Shown: positions 28,601 through 37,300 of the stretch, piece by piece
Numbering within the stretch: the first letter of the stretch is position 1
How the letters are laid out: every line of letters starts with the position of its first letter
NCBI GenBank assembly: GCA_002482965.1
Contig: DLGZ01000025.1
Coordinates: 17,206-81,205, forward strand
Direction: 5' to 3'
From: Verrucomicrobiaceae bacterium UBA7681
Lineage (GTDB): Bacteria > Verrucomicrobiota > Verrucomicrobiia > Verrucomicrobiales > Verrucomicrobiaceae
DNA: 64,000 bases
The notes under the pieces: generated by a model
Told to the model about the DNA's origin: nothing
Database searches by the model: none
Seen by the model: only the letters and a program-made list of their open reading frames with translations
Made by a program: the position numbers and the translations under genes

Positions 28601-30956
28601 TGCTGGTGGTGGTGAACGAAACGGTGTCACTGCTGGTGGGAGCCACGATGTTCACGGTGCCGCCGGCCCCGACAGTGCCAAGAGAGTCAAAGACCAGCGA
28701 GGCGGTGCCACCGCTGCCGGGAGTGAGCTTGATGGTGCCGGAGCCGGTGGTGGGGGTGAGCACACCAAGGGTCTCGACGTTGTTGATGCTGGCCTGGCCG
28801 ACAAACTCCAAGGTGCCACCGGCGTATTGGTTGACCTGATTGAAGACAATCGTGGAGGCGTCGGACACGACCGTGGAAGCAGCGGCGTTGGCCTTGAGTT
28901 TCAAGATGCCATTGGTGATGGTGGTGGTGCCGGTGTACACGTTGGCACCTGCGAGAACCCAGGTGCCTGCGTCCACCTTGGTGAGATTGACGAGACCGCC
29001 TGCAGCGTTGTTGGGAATGACGCCATTGATGGTGTTCTGAGCGGTGTTGATACCGCCAAGAGTCAAAGTCTTCGCGTTGGAGGCGCTGCCGCCCGTGGCG
29101 GAAAAGTCCGAATTGAGAATCAGGCCGGGGCTGGTGCCGGTCTGATTGGCGAGGATGGTCGCACCGCCGGTGGTGCCAGCAAGATTGATGACCTTGCTGG
29201 TCGTCAAATTGGCTTGGAGGAGATTGTTGCCGACGACGCTCAGAATCGCTGCGGTACTGCCACTGCCGATGTTGATGGTGCCGGTGTTGTTGTTGATGGC
29301 ACGCCAGTCGTTGACGGCAAGCGTGCCTCCGCTCACGCTCACGGTGCCATCGAGTGTGGAGGCTGTGCCGGTGATGGTGAGAGTTCCCGAGCCGGACTTG
29401 GTCAAGTTGTGCGCAAAACCGGCGGAGGCTCCATTGACGTTGCCATTGATCAGCGTGTTTCCATTGCCGCTGATGGTCATCGTTCTGTCGCCCGTGTTAT
29501 CCGTATTGCTCCAGAAATTTCCGGTGAAGCTGAGCAGCGCGCCACCTTGGAGATTGTTCGTCATCGTCGTATTCGAGTTGCCACCGTTGACCGGTGCGGT
29601 CGTGAAACTCATGCCGTAGCCATTGCGGCTGTTGAACGTCAGGACGATATTGTCCTCATACGACAAGTTGCCGAAAGCCACCGTCTGGTCCTTGACCGAA
29701 CTGTTCGGTGTGTGATCCACATAAATGGTGCTGGCGGCACGAAAATAGACATTGGCATTCGTACCGTTCGAGACTTTCACATCCGGAGAATCCATGAGCA
29801 CAGCGAGGACACCGCCATTCAAGTCCAGCACGGCGCTGGTGGTCCCGGCGGTGCGGGTGCCGAGGACACCGGGCGAGTCGATGCGTACGACGCTCTGACC
29901 GCTGGCGGCGCTGCCGCTCACGCGGATGGTGCCGGAAAAGCCGGACGAATCAGTGGGATTGAGGAAGAGGGTGCCACCGCCGCTGGCTTCTAGCGTTCCG
30001 GTGCCGGCGAGAACGCCGGTGATGTTATAAAAACTGGCGCCGGCCTGATTGGTGCCACCCAATGAACTGATGGTCGTGGCGGCCGTGCCGAGCACGTTCA
30101 AAGTGCCGGTGAAACTGAGGGTGCCATCTGCAGCGATGATGCGGGTGCTGAGGTTGGTGGTGCCATAGGGAGCGCCCATGGTGACGGTGCCAGAGAGGGT
30201 GTTCACGCCGGTGCTGATCACCGCGCCGCTGCGGTCGGAGATGGGCCCCTGCCCCTGAAGCAAAAGATCGCGCGTGATCGTGATGCCGCCGCCAGTGCCG
30301 TCCAAAACCAACGAACCGCCGCCAAAGCCGCGCAAACTGGTGGAGCCGATCACCGGATTGAAGCCCGTGACAACAATGGCCGACGAGTCGCTGCCCAGCG
30401 CGCTTTGATTGGTGATTATCAGCGCGCCATTGCTGATGGTGGTGGTGCCAGTGTAGGCGTTGGCAATGTTACCAAGGCGAATCGTGCCGCCACCCAGCAT
30501 GGTGAGACCTTCCGCCCCAAGAATCTGGCTGTTGATCGTGGCACTCACCCCCAAGGCTGCGCTCAAGGTGGGCGTGATTCCTGCGAAGGTGAGATCTCCG
30601 CCGGTGAGTGTGAACCCGGTGCGGAGGAAGGACAGTTGATTGGCGGTGATGCCGGAACTGAGCGTCACCGTGCTGAGTGTCGGCAGGAGAGTGATGGGTG
30701 CGCTGAAGATGGCGTTGTCTGAGCTGGTATTGGGCCACAGGCCGAGCGCAGAACCATCCCACCAGTTCGAGGTTGTCAGTTCCCACTCGCCCGTGCCGCC
30801 GAGGCCGGTGCCATTCACGTTGTTGCCAGCAGTACTGGCGTCGGAGTCCCAGTAAAAAGCAGCTGCTTTCGCAGACTCCAACTGACACAACAGCAGCGTG
30901 AAAACAAAAAGTCCGCACCATGCGGGGACGCTGAAAAGCTTACGAGTGGCCTTCAT
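16689..30956 (-). CDS. giant PATR-repeat PEP-CTERM surface protein 1 (4755 aa)
   Basis: Starts at ATG 30956, giving an N-terminus with a Sec signal peptide (MKATRKLFSVPAWCGLFVF..., cleaved after about SAKA). The open frame reaches 31013, but its extra residues precede the signal. After a Trp-rich head (FYWDSD, GTGLGGTGEW, SNWWDG) come about 21 passenger-associated transport repeats (PATR; pattern LTKxGxGTLxLxGxNTYTGxTTxxxGTL) separated by beta-helix filler rich in Gly, Thr, Asn and Ser. A second Trp head (SYWRGLTDTTWNGNVNNW) sits near residue 2020, and a non-repeat block (NTFDVTGHTADLLFGAVTIG) near 4165. The end is NIFKLLDW..., then VPEPSR (4731-4736), a hydrophobic helix and RRRR: a PEP-CTERM sorting signal. 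No autotransporter beta-barrel. Likely exosortase-processed surface or matrix protein; ligand unknown. Confidence 0.9.
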   Translation of the reverse strand: MKATRKLFSVPAWCGLFVFTLLLCQLESAKAAAFYWDSDASTAGNNVNGTGLGGTGEWELTTSNWWDGSALGLWPNTSSDNAIFSAPITLLPTLSTVTLSSGITANQLSFLRTGFTLTGGDLTFAGITPTLSAALGVSATINSQILGAEGLTMLGGGTIRLGNIANAYTGTTTISNGALIITNQSALGSDSSAIVVTGFNPVIGSTSLRGFGGGSLVLDGTGGGITITRDLLLQGQGPISDRSGAVISTGVNTLSGTVTMGAPYGTTNLSTRIIAADGTLSFTGTLNVLGTAATTISSLGGTNQAGASFYNITGVLAGTGTLEASGGGTLFLNPTDSSGFSGTIRVSGSAASGQSVVRIDSPGVLGTRTAGTTSAVLDLNGGVLAVLMDSPDVKVSNGTNANVYFRAASTIYVDHTPNSSVKDQTVAFGNLSYEDNIVLTFNSRNGYGMSFTTAPVNGGNSNTTMTNNLQGGALLSFTGNFWSNTDNTGDRTMTISGNGNTLINGNVNGASAGFAHNLTKSGSGTLTITGTASTLDGTVSVSGGTLAVNDWRAINNNTGTINIGSGSTAAILSVVGNNLLQANLTTSKVINLAGTTGGATILANQTGTSPGLILNSDFSATGGSASNAKTLTLGGINTAQNTINGVIPNNAAGGLVNLTKVDAGTWVLAGANVYTGTTTITNGILKLKANAAASTVVSDASTIVFNQVNQYAGGTLEFVGQASINNVETLGVLTPTTGSGTIKLTPGSGGTASLVFDSLGTVGAGGTVNIVAPTSSDTVSFTTTSITNNIANAGLFYNGSDFAFVPGAGLALRAPDYASDADFATSATALTAGMSNEITGSFSNAAVTIDSLRINGAQALTMTGLLTIRTAAATNASGGIILTGGSGSISGTGVSTGGSGALVINVDGGANTLTLNAPITSTTTGGFTKVGEGTLVLAGVNAQTGTVNINEGTVQLSGTGRLAASNVSVSVRQGATIDLNGVTPSGSTNSWNNAGTLTNSSSIAVTFNVGGSNGTGTSFGTFTETNGVINILKTGTGAQSWLGLSNYTGVTTIASTGIVTVNNVANGGFESGFGAATSDAGNLVFTGTSTIQSYGGLSFAGTTNDFTDRLFTFNGSTNGGARIQANGVNGATLSFTNTGALAFGSAAAGKAQGLVLGGTSTGDNRFFPIINDNGAAVTSVYKADAGVWYLEATNGYSGVTEIRGGLLYADDGISLPTASNLVLNGGSLATTGAFTRTLGTGANQVQFSGAAAGGFSAGGASLTVDLGSNPIWGATAGFLDGGALLFNAISQTVGGLAKSDVTMLNGFEITKGTTISGLSLTTAAGSATVTVASGTTAGLTAGQTITGNAAIPVGATIANIISATQFTLTSGTGVLDSTGVSTNFSGDGYRQVNVGDFTTIGADFATISGVISGAGNLAKEGAGILNLRGDNTYTGQTLVRQGTLAVVTLGNSASGGSTSVGDATLGNTNAGAILLGNGGTTVGILEYIGLGETSDRYIRLNTTTGSNQIHADGVGALILTNVANDLVAGNKVLLLRGVNAAGNMITSQLSDNGGTLGIQVDSSAMWILTNGSNDYSGTTTFTAGSLGIGDDHAFGTGNLDWSNGTLFSYGADRTIDNVVRLVNNTTTAFAGDYSLTTTSVFQLLTSANNNGLNNNVVSGKSLTFAGATANLLTANRVFTVDGSGLTIIDGDFTTTTSFGIVLTKTGDGVLQLNGSSSNYNLNNASTDIDRGTLRMGADNAIASGAGFGSVLLTPELANADTATLDLNGTSQTINGLTANTDGTAAIDNTSSTAASLTVGANDSAVIYGGGVGTYSIQNSGGGALSITKTGSADATISNGVSLTYTGTTNVNGGSFTVGSSLNGTTGLSVTNASTLALTGGISAPLAVTSVIVDNGSTLNLLDGAGNQLNQLTLLSLGSSGGTMTTLRFNVGDGITPGDNANTDLLGLLAGGTLNLFAGNQITLNLSDTGLNASQTYSLISSADGGLITGPLGASDWILGLTPGGFSSITIHQTDNLISITTGTLITGTSYWRGLTDTTWNGNVNNWSQDKAGTIVALSTPGQGTDVIFQWDAASNAAVSTTLEQSVKINSLTFEAATNGANTPASVTIGSGVDPSFRLSIAPQVASDGITITTGGPATVNITAPVRLGSDQTWTVADAGSVLSIGSLLGEADVIKSGLGRVTLTNAADLTFNSTLTSDFNINAGTLEILDATALGSKINGNLATITVGSGGAFYYNGAANSAATGVANNLTLSGGTLSAGGNAGNNYYTGTVNVSANSFINMRGSNSAVLTATQGNVVLSGIVSGSGSLTVDSITTLSSGNQVTGTLYFQAENSSWSGGINLIRGTIQTQTVTGLGTGDITATMGRIQFVTAGGTTHNLGQNIAVDGSGGILELSADASGTPVSDMTVNLTGIITIGSATNANNALRISQASDNFSLINITNSIVLGNDASLTYQGSSVRSLLISAVISDGGMGYDLAINDELGAWGVTSRTVTLTGANTFSGDISLKEGTLEFNTVTNIGGAASSLGMGSAINILGTSSLRFMGDTSQSTDRLITISASPTLEASGTSGAIITYAGAITMATDNVLTLIGTGEGIISGGIAQPLGAASADLLVNSGIWTLRDNTVTIADDVIVTGVGTVLNLNTTGVLAAATPAGTSSGLYARTGAVINLNADDVNGAANSGGLDFIILGDSGGPESGVLNTNTFNITTLRLDVGQRSAILTGQIDGTGTVTVTNGDINLYDGIVNANLASTGSTALEKFGSGTVTLKGDNSGLGSTGSSILYEGTLVLDYTISNTTKLRTTSALEILGGNLVLTGNASAATSQTVASITLDGSATSDNSSASTITLTPGAGQEMVLNLGAITRTSTNRDGTIRFILPTGTQSATHGFTTTTVNGAQGLLGLSGFATVDDGTGVWFATNSGGNIIALVSTIENDVTTWAVGDHVTDDTTGFSGTLQGLSINSLRFDAVAGSDLNIASGGLLSIASGGILVTSNVGGTPSIQGGTLASGVTELIITQESAQTFTISSDIRINHAVTKSGTGTLLLTGNNVYTDETEILQGTLQVSGGNAIGDNSIVSLNAYLDTTLELLDDETIGRLSGGQRATNSDNGTVAVGTHTLTINEVSSTTYAGFFTGTGSIVKLSAGNLNLNNISTGFTGVFTVASGTLQLSGIGQINASIIRVSKNGALFIDNNSTTRSGTRILDTTAITLDSADGTLQGQTIVRGLSIRTDQDGTLDETVGVVTAASGASYVGMEATTSNDDSDIIASDIVRLNNSTLNIRGTNLGSTNARNNQFRIVTASDATFISSNLVGGGGLAGTKNISIVPWAVGEDIGSNALAATNMGNSLVTYVSGAGFRPLDFATEYNTYALAGTTDNVRESLSTDLTGLGGKTINALVFDNTATVALNVTGSGAGQTLGVTSGALLFTVTGAVTNIAYTTTLGGFDNGITVGSTNEYVFSVINPNSSNSLTTGSTTIGSSIVTVASTTGLLAGMPVFGAGIASGATVLSVTDATHFLMSLPSTLTASSQTYQYATLENLTASINSPLTSTADITKSGRGTLILSGVNTAGGGTMKTTLNEGVLEIASLDNIGGATGSLVFAGGTLRLGAGFSDDISLRSIIFLQGGATIDTNGNNLSLNQSVGSGVGDLTKTGAGNLILNAAATYTGATNIFGGTLIINADNATGVGGNLNIGAGATLDLVSYNITARLVSVFGDSPVILGSGSITASAGFYFGNTGDISVDTALAGAGGLLKTQTNTLTLTGLSTFAGPVEVQAGTLSFNSITSVGGGASALGSSATAQDGVIHVGLSTVATTLIYTGSGSISDRTIGMQGTTGALTLDSSGTGALVLGGVQFETAGNKTLTLRGLSDPLLDNTLGGLDEYGLGVLTLIKLDTNTWVISGPGSYSGATSINDGILRFTADQSLGGALNFGTANSTSTAGTLDLSTASATFAGNLLVQTNTAAETNQILIGAGETLTVGGTVTLGSGAANSTTLFTASGLGALSVINTTGTGVTFLVGNSNTNISTADFSALSTMDVSLNTTSGILQIGSTSGTNSTGYGTLILAQNTTITASALTVGGGGSYTGNLGQINALQLGTATNVINVDAVNIGTGGRDLGSITFFNSNGTVTIRAADGVSAAAFNMASINGVTGVGLPAGNRNTFDVTGHTADLLFGAVTIGTQATRTGPIENLFAFDTGTLTTGNLTMGSKTSSGNNTNVINLGGGIVAIGSGTGTAATLASNSNTGAVSSIINVTAGTVTIGSGSGQALIMGNSNTNGTGSTTTALNVSGGDVTLATTAVTMAIATTGTANASIGITGGTLTVQGDIVSGTGGGTRIASITLDGGLLDMTGRSIGASTNAIAFNAQSGTLKNLAELNGGTAFSKTTSGTLYMDGVNSYTGTTTVTAGTLQFLVETALYNNTPASWTDANIVVSSGATAAFNVGGTGEFTASDVDVIKSLGTPTGGFTDGSFIGLDTTNATGGSFTYDGVIADTNSGANSVGLKKLGANILVLNQTSTYSGTTTVAAGTLQVGDGASGALAGSGIVTVSIDGTLSGSGSIAGATVISSGAVLAPGVGATDTSNQTLTFTAAGTAVDVQNGGQIQLGLTSTSQVDASFDFSTDANTYLNTHGGATGTAYTTIWDQSGDYDSVRLTNGTFNLGTTAGGTIKVNNNSATLNAGNIFKLLDWTTVGTLDSLAGTGSFTTANLDLSSVSLDPGLSWDTSAFTTYGVIVVVPEPSRILLLMLGLFSFLRRRRTVS

Positions 30957-31355
30957 GCACGTAATGAAATAGTTGGGATTGGTCTTTCCATGACGGCAGG
31001 ATGCACCGCACATATGATCAGACAGGTTGTGGTAGAGTGATCAGTCTGAGTGATCTGCATTCTTTGGAACAAGACCAAAGTGATCCTTAGAACAACTCTT
31101 GGCCTATGTCTTAGCCGCTAAGAATTTAGTCTTTATGTTTAGACTTCTAATTTCTTTACTTTCCCCACTGACTCATCATTCATCGCTGATTTTTTCAATC
31201 CGATGAAGGCACGCAACCACCCACGGTACGTCCCATTGACCCGAGCACAATGTTGCCTGTGCCCCCTTAAAGACAGGTGGCCACTATTTAGGCTGCGTCT
31301 GCAAAACGCCTTACTGTGCCTGCCGCAGTTTCAGGAGGCGCTGAGAGGAGGCCGT
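30957..31355. other. 399-base gap between the two giant genes
   Basis: No gene is visible. The stretch next to gene 1 (30957-31200) is more AT-rich than its surroundings and should contain its promoter and leader. It holds three AGTGATC copies and a small TCTTAG-CCG-CTAAGA palindrome (31109-31123). The part next to gene 2's stop has CCTGT...ACAGG (about 31257-31279), possibly a weak stop for gene 2. It separates the two same-strand genes enough for independent transcription. Confidence 0.5.
31036..31085. promoter_or_regulatory. three iterated AGTGATC sites upstream of giant gene 1
   Basis: The heptamer AGTGATC occurs at 31036-31042, 31049-31055 and 31079-31085, about 80-130 bases upstream of the start of giant gene 1 (GATCACT on the gene's strand). 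Three copies of a 7-mer in 50 bases would rarely arise by chance, so an iterated protein-binding site is possible. No known consensus is claimed. Confidence 0.35.
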
Positions 31356-34300
31356 TCAGCGAACTGACCGGCGGCGGCGAACCATCAGTCCGAAAAGCCC
31401 CAGCATCAGGAAGAGCAAACGAGAGGGCTCCGGAACGACGACGATGATGCCATTGCTGGCAAAGAGATCGGAATTGAAAGACAGGCCGTCGCCAAGCACA
31501 ATGCCGCCGTAGTCGAAGGTGGTTGATACAGGCATGGAGCCAGTGGCAGTCCAGTCGATGAGTTTGAAAACATCTCCATAAGCCGGAATGTAACCGTAAA
31601 GGAAAACAGAGTCTATTTTGAGGGTGCCGTCGATGACGGGAACTGCAGTTCCATTCACCATGATGTTGTCGTGCAGGGTGGTTCCGACGACATAATTGCT
31701 CCATGCGGAGGGCACACTGCCCACCAGCCCGGTGAGATTGCCATTGCTGCCCATCTGTGCCTGCACTGTCGAGGCGTCATTGGTGGTGGCACCACCGAGC
31801 TGCATCAGCAGAGTGCCGCCTGCACTGACGGTGAAATTACCACCGACGGTGAGCTGGCCCTCTGCCGCAATGCCTGGAGCAATCGTGCTGCCAGCATGCA
31901 CATTCAGGTCTCCACCCAACACGCCGGTGCCGCCCAGAATGCCATTGTTGACCTCCGTAGATCCGGTGTTGGTATTGACCGCCGTAAACAACAGGGTGCC
32001 GGCACCTTCCTTGGTGAGGGTCCCTTCGCCGGTGACGACACTGCTGACAGTCGCCGTGGTGCTGGCGGCTGTTTCAATGGTGCCACCTGAGGCTCCAACG
32101 GTGATGCCACGATTGCTGTTTTGAATGGCGAGGGTCGCGGTGGTCAACAGCGTTCCGCCATTCAGTGTGAGCTGGTCTGCGGTGGCTGCGCCTGGATTTG
32201 CACCGAGGTTTGATTCACTTGAAATGGAGAGCTTGCCCGCGCTGATGACGGTCTTGCCGGTGTAGGTGTTCGTGCCCGCAAGAACCAGCGTGCCGCCCGT
32301 AGTCTTGGTGAGGGTGCCGCCACCATTAAGCTCGCCGAGATTTTTCAAAGTGCCTGCGGCGGCCACAAAGGTGACGTTTTGTGCAGCGGAACCGATGTTG
32401 CTGCCGGTCATGTCGAGAGTTCCGCCATCGAGGTTCACTGTGGCAGAGGAGGTGCCAGCCCCGAGGGCTCGGACGATGTTGCCGTTTACCGTGGTGGTGC
32501 CGCCGGTCAGATTGAGGCTGGCAGTGGCTGTCGTGTTGGTAGCGGCGCTGGCCATTGTGATCGCGGTGCCAGCAGTCGCTCCAATGGAAACCGTACCGCC
32601 TGTGACATTGATGGTGGCAACAGCCTGGTTGGTTGCGGTGGCAGCCTGTCCCATCTGCAGAATGCCGCTGCCAATGGTCACCGTGCCGCCACCCAGATTG
32701 AGGGTGCTGCTGACCAGAGGGACGCCAGCCAGCGGCGTGCCCGTTTTGACGGACATCGTGAGGCTGGTCATGTCGAGAGTGCCCGTGTCAAAGGAGAAGA
32801 CGTTGGTCAGGGTGTCTCCACGAGTGGACTGCGTGCCGATGGCAACCGCACCGAACAGCAGGTCTGCATTGTGGCCTGTGACGTCGAAGGTGTTCTGCAC
32901 ACCCGTGGCGGTGGCCACACCCGTCCCGCCGCCGATGGCGCCCATGTTGAACGCCACACGGCTGACGCCGTCTGCGGCCCGCACGATGATGGTGCCGGAA
33001 CCTGAATTGAAGGTGACGGATCCGAAGTCGCGCGTGCCGGTGCCGATGTTGAACACATCTGCATTGATGGCGTTGGTGCCAGAGCCGAGCTTGAGCTGAT
33101 TGACCTGTCCCACGGAGCCTCCGTACTGACCACCGTCACCGACGGCAAAGGTCTTGGCTGTGATGGTGTTGTCGGTGGCCAATGTCAGCACCGAGTAGGC
33201 ATTGGCGGTGTTGGCCGTGGAGTTGTTGCTGACCCTGAATGTGCCAGTGCTGGCATTCAAGAGGATGCTCAAGCTGCTCAAGCTGCTGAAATCAGCCGTC
33301 GCCAGATTGCCCTGACCGCTGGTTGTACCAACGTAGCCACCCACTGTGAAGAACCCGTTGGCAGTGGTATTGTTCACGGTCACGGTGCCACTGCCGCTGG
33401 TCGTGAAATTGGTGGTGGTGAGTGTGGCATTGCTGGAGCCAATGGTGACGTTGCCATTGATCGTCAGTGTCCGGCCGGAAGCTGTGAGAAGCTGGTTGGC
33501 CGTGACATTGTCGCTGGAGACTGAGAAATTGCCCACCGTCTGATTGAAGCCGGAGATATCCAGAGTGGCCGCAGCACCACCCGTAGCCAGGGTACCCAGC
33601 ACAAACGCATTCGCGACCGGCAGCGTGTTGGTCGCTCCAATGACGAGAGTGCCTGCACCCGCCGTGGTGGTGCCGGTGTAGGTGCTGACGCCAGAGGCCG
33701 CACTGATGGTGGTGGTATTGGTGTTCGTGATCGTCAGGTTATTGGCGGTGGTGCCATTGCCGTTGGCGATGGCTCCGGTGATGGCGGTGGCTCCGGTGCC
33801 GGCAATCGTCAGCGTGCGTGCATTGGCGGTTTCCGGATTGATGTCGACGCTGGTGAAGGTCAGAGTTTTGCCAGCACCGATGTTGTTGGTGAGTGTTCTG
33901 GAGGCACCCGTCGAACCAGTGAGTTTGCCGTTGAAGGTCAGGTTCTCAGTGCCTGAGACCGTCACGGCGGTGAGCGTGATGGCATTGGCGATGCTGCGCG
34001 AAGCATTGAGCGCCTGAACGGTGCCTGCGGTGAAGGTGAGGAGGCCGCTGGCCAGGCCGCCGTTCGAGTTGCTGTTGAACTGGAGCATGCCGGTGGTCAG
34101 CGTGGTAGCTCCGGCGGAGCTGTTGCTGCCGGAAAACACGAGCGTGCCGGCGGCCGCATTCATTGTGGTGGTGCCGGTGTAAGTGTTGGCACCGCCAAGG
34201 GTGGTGATTCCCGTGTTGGTGATGGTGAGAGTACCTGCAAGACCAGAACCGTTGAAGTCGGCAATGTTGCCGCTCACGGTGGTGTTGCCGCTGCCGGCGA

Positions 34301-37300
34301 TGGTCTGAGTGCCGGCTGTTCCCGAAACGTCAGAGAGGAACACATTGCCACCCAGAGTGAGCAGGTTGCCGCCAGTGATGCTGCTGGTCAAAGTTCTGGA
34401 GCCACTGACGAAGGTGAAGCTGCCATTCATGGTCAGACTTTGGGAACCGGAAACCGTGACCGCCGTCATCAACACATTGCTGGTGATCGAGCGTGCGGCA
34501 TTGAGCGCCTGCAATGTACCCGCCGTGAGTGTGAGAGTGCCGCTGCCAAGACCACTGCCGCCACCCAGGGCGGAACTGCTGTTGAACTGGATGGTGCCAG
34601 TGGTCAGCGTGGTGGCTCCGGCGCTGCTGTTGCTTCCGGAGAGCACCAGGAAGCCCGCAGCCGCGTTCATGGTAGTGAGGCCGGAATAAGTGTTCGCCCC
34701 GCTGAGAGTGGTGGTGCTGGTGTTGGTGATGATGAGCGCACCCGCAACGCCAGAGCCATTGAAGTTGGCGATGTTGCCGCTGAGGGTGGTGAGTCCCGAA
34801 CCCGCGATGGTCGCCGCACCTGCGACGGTGGCGGAGTCAGAGAGAAACACATTGCCGCCCAGGGTAAGCAGGTTGCCACCGGTGATGCTGCTGGTCAGCG
34901 TGCGGGCGCCGCTGACGAATGTGAAGTTGCCGTTGATGGTCAGACTCTGGGAACCTGAAACCGTGACAGCGGTCAACGTTACGGCGTTGGAGAGGGTGCG
35001 TGCGGCATTGATGGCCTGCAGAACGCCTGCCGTGAGAGTCAGTGTGCCGCTGGCAATGCCGCCGTTGGTCGCGCCCCCAAGCTGGATCGTACCGGCGGTC
35101 AAAGTTGTGCCGCCAGCGCCGCTGTTGCTGCCGTTGAAAATGATCGTGCCGCCGGAGGTGGTCTGGGAAGTGAGGCCGCCATAATTGTTGGCCCCGTTGA
35201 GTGTGAGGATGCCAGTGCCGGTGTAGTTGAGGCCGCTGGTCGTCGAGGTGCCGCCGTTGGTCACGGCACCATTGATGATGATGTTGGCCACGTTGCCGGT
35301 GAGAACATCAACGCGATTTGCGGCATTGTTGCTGAGGGCATAGCTGCCGATGACCAAGCTGCTGCCGGCTCCGGCGGTAACCGTGATGGTGTTGACGGCG
35401 TTGGCCGTGTTGGTCAGGGCACCCAGAGACAGCATCCTGTTGGTGCCGCCCATGGTGATCGTCAAAGCTGAAGCACCCACATTGACCGCACCCGAACCGA
35501 AGTTGAGGTCGTTGCTGCCCGTGAAGATGAAGCTGCCGCCCAGAGTCATGTTGTTGTTCTGGACGAGAGTCAGGGCGGAACCGGTGACATTGTCGATGGT
35601 GCCGCCGCTGATGATGATGGTACCACCGGCGAGACCGCCGTTGTTGGCACTGGAGTTGTTCAAGAGCAGCGTGCCTGCCGTCAGCGTGGTGCCGCCGGTG
35701 GAGCTGCTGTTGGTGCCGGAGGTTTTGAGTGTGCCGGCGGCATTGTTCATCACCGTCAAACCACTGTAGCTGTTGTCGCCATTGAGTTCGAGGATCCCGG
35801 AGCCCACCTGTTGCAATCCACCGCTGCCGGAGACCGTGGCACCGAAGGTGACGTTGTCACTGCGATTGAAGGAGAGCGTGCCATTGTCAGTGATGGTGCT
35901 GCCATTGCTGAGACTGCCGGTGGTGCCGCCATTGCCAAGCTGGAGAGTGGCGCCCGAGTTGATCTGGGTGGCGCCAGAGTAGGTGTTCGCATTGGTCAAT
36001 GTCGTGGTGCCGGAGGCGATGGTCAGCCCCGTCTTGAAGGTGCCTGAGCCCAACGCATCCTGAATGAGACCGCCGAAGGTCGAGGTGCCGTTGATGGTCA
36101 GGAATCCATCGCCCGTGGTGCTGCTGTTGCCAATGATCTGACTGCCTGCGACCGCGCCAGCTCCCTCGGCGAGTGAGCTGACGGTTTGACTGAAACCGTT
36201 GAGATCCAGCACACCGTTAGAACCGGTCGTTCCCAGTGAGATGGCTCCGGTGCCAAGCGCACCGTCAGCCCCCAGCATGATGGTGCCATTGAGCACGATG
36301 ACACCCCCCGTGAAGGTGTTGGTGCTGGCCAGAACCAACGTGCCGCCACCGGTGACAACCACGGAAATGTTGCGTGAAGCACCGTTGCTGATGAGACCAC
36401 CGAAAGTGCTCGATGTCGCGCTGCTGTAGGTCAGGACTGAATTGCTGGTGGCGCTGTTGTTGGTGATCGTCTGGTCCGAAGCCGTACCTGCGGTGGCCAA
36501 AGCGCTTACCGTGAGGTTGAATCCATTCAAGTCCAGGATGCCACTGGTGCCGCTGGCGCCAACGAGAACTGCGGAGCCCGTGGGAACTGCCGTGGCGCTA
36601 CCGAGGGCCAGGACACCCTGTGCGACGGTGACACCGCCGCCGTAGGTGTTGGTTCCCGAGAGGGTTTTAACCGCAGTGGGCGAGGACATGTTGATGAGCA
36701 CCGAACCGGTGCCGCTGATATTTCCGGCAAAGGTCGAACTGTCGGAACGGTTGAAAGCCAGGACGCCATTATCCAGAATGTCACCTGTGATGGAACCGGT
36801 GGTGCCACCATTGCCGATCTGCAGGGTGCCGCCGGTGATGGTCGTGGAGGAACCGGAACCGAAGTTGTTGGTGCCGGTGAGGATGGTGAAGCCTGCGATG
36901 TTTTCGAGCGTGCCAGAACCGGTGATGCTGCCGGACACGACCAGGCCGGTGCTGGTGGTGTTGAAGGTCAGCGCACCATTGTTAAGGATGTCCCCGGAGA
37001 TGGAGCCGCCCGCACCGCCATTGCCCACGTTCAGTGTGTTGGCAGCGTCAATCGTGGTGCCACCCGTGCTGTCGAGAGTGCCTGTCAGAGTGAGTGCGCC
37101 GCCGCCGGTGACCAGCGTGGTGCCGGAGCCGGTGATGTTTCCGGTGTAGCTGTAAGCGTTGCTGCGATTGAAGACGAGTGCGGCATTGTTCGTAATACCG
37201 CCCGTGCCCACAATGGAACCCGTGGTGGAGCCATCACCGATGAGCAGTGTACCGCCACTGATGGTGGTGAGGCCGGTGTAGGAGTTGGCACCCGAGAGCG

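Noticed and set aside
31109..31123. TCTTAG-CCG-CTAAGA palindrome as a terminator for giant gene 2 or an operator
   Set aside because: Stem is only 6 bp, AT-rich, with no T run and wrong placement (about 230 bases from the stop of gene 2, whose minus-strand transcript ends at lower coordinates); left as an unassigned detail of the gap.
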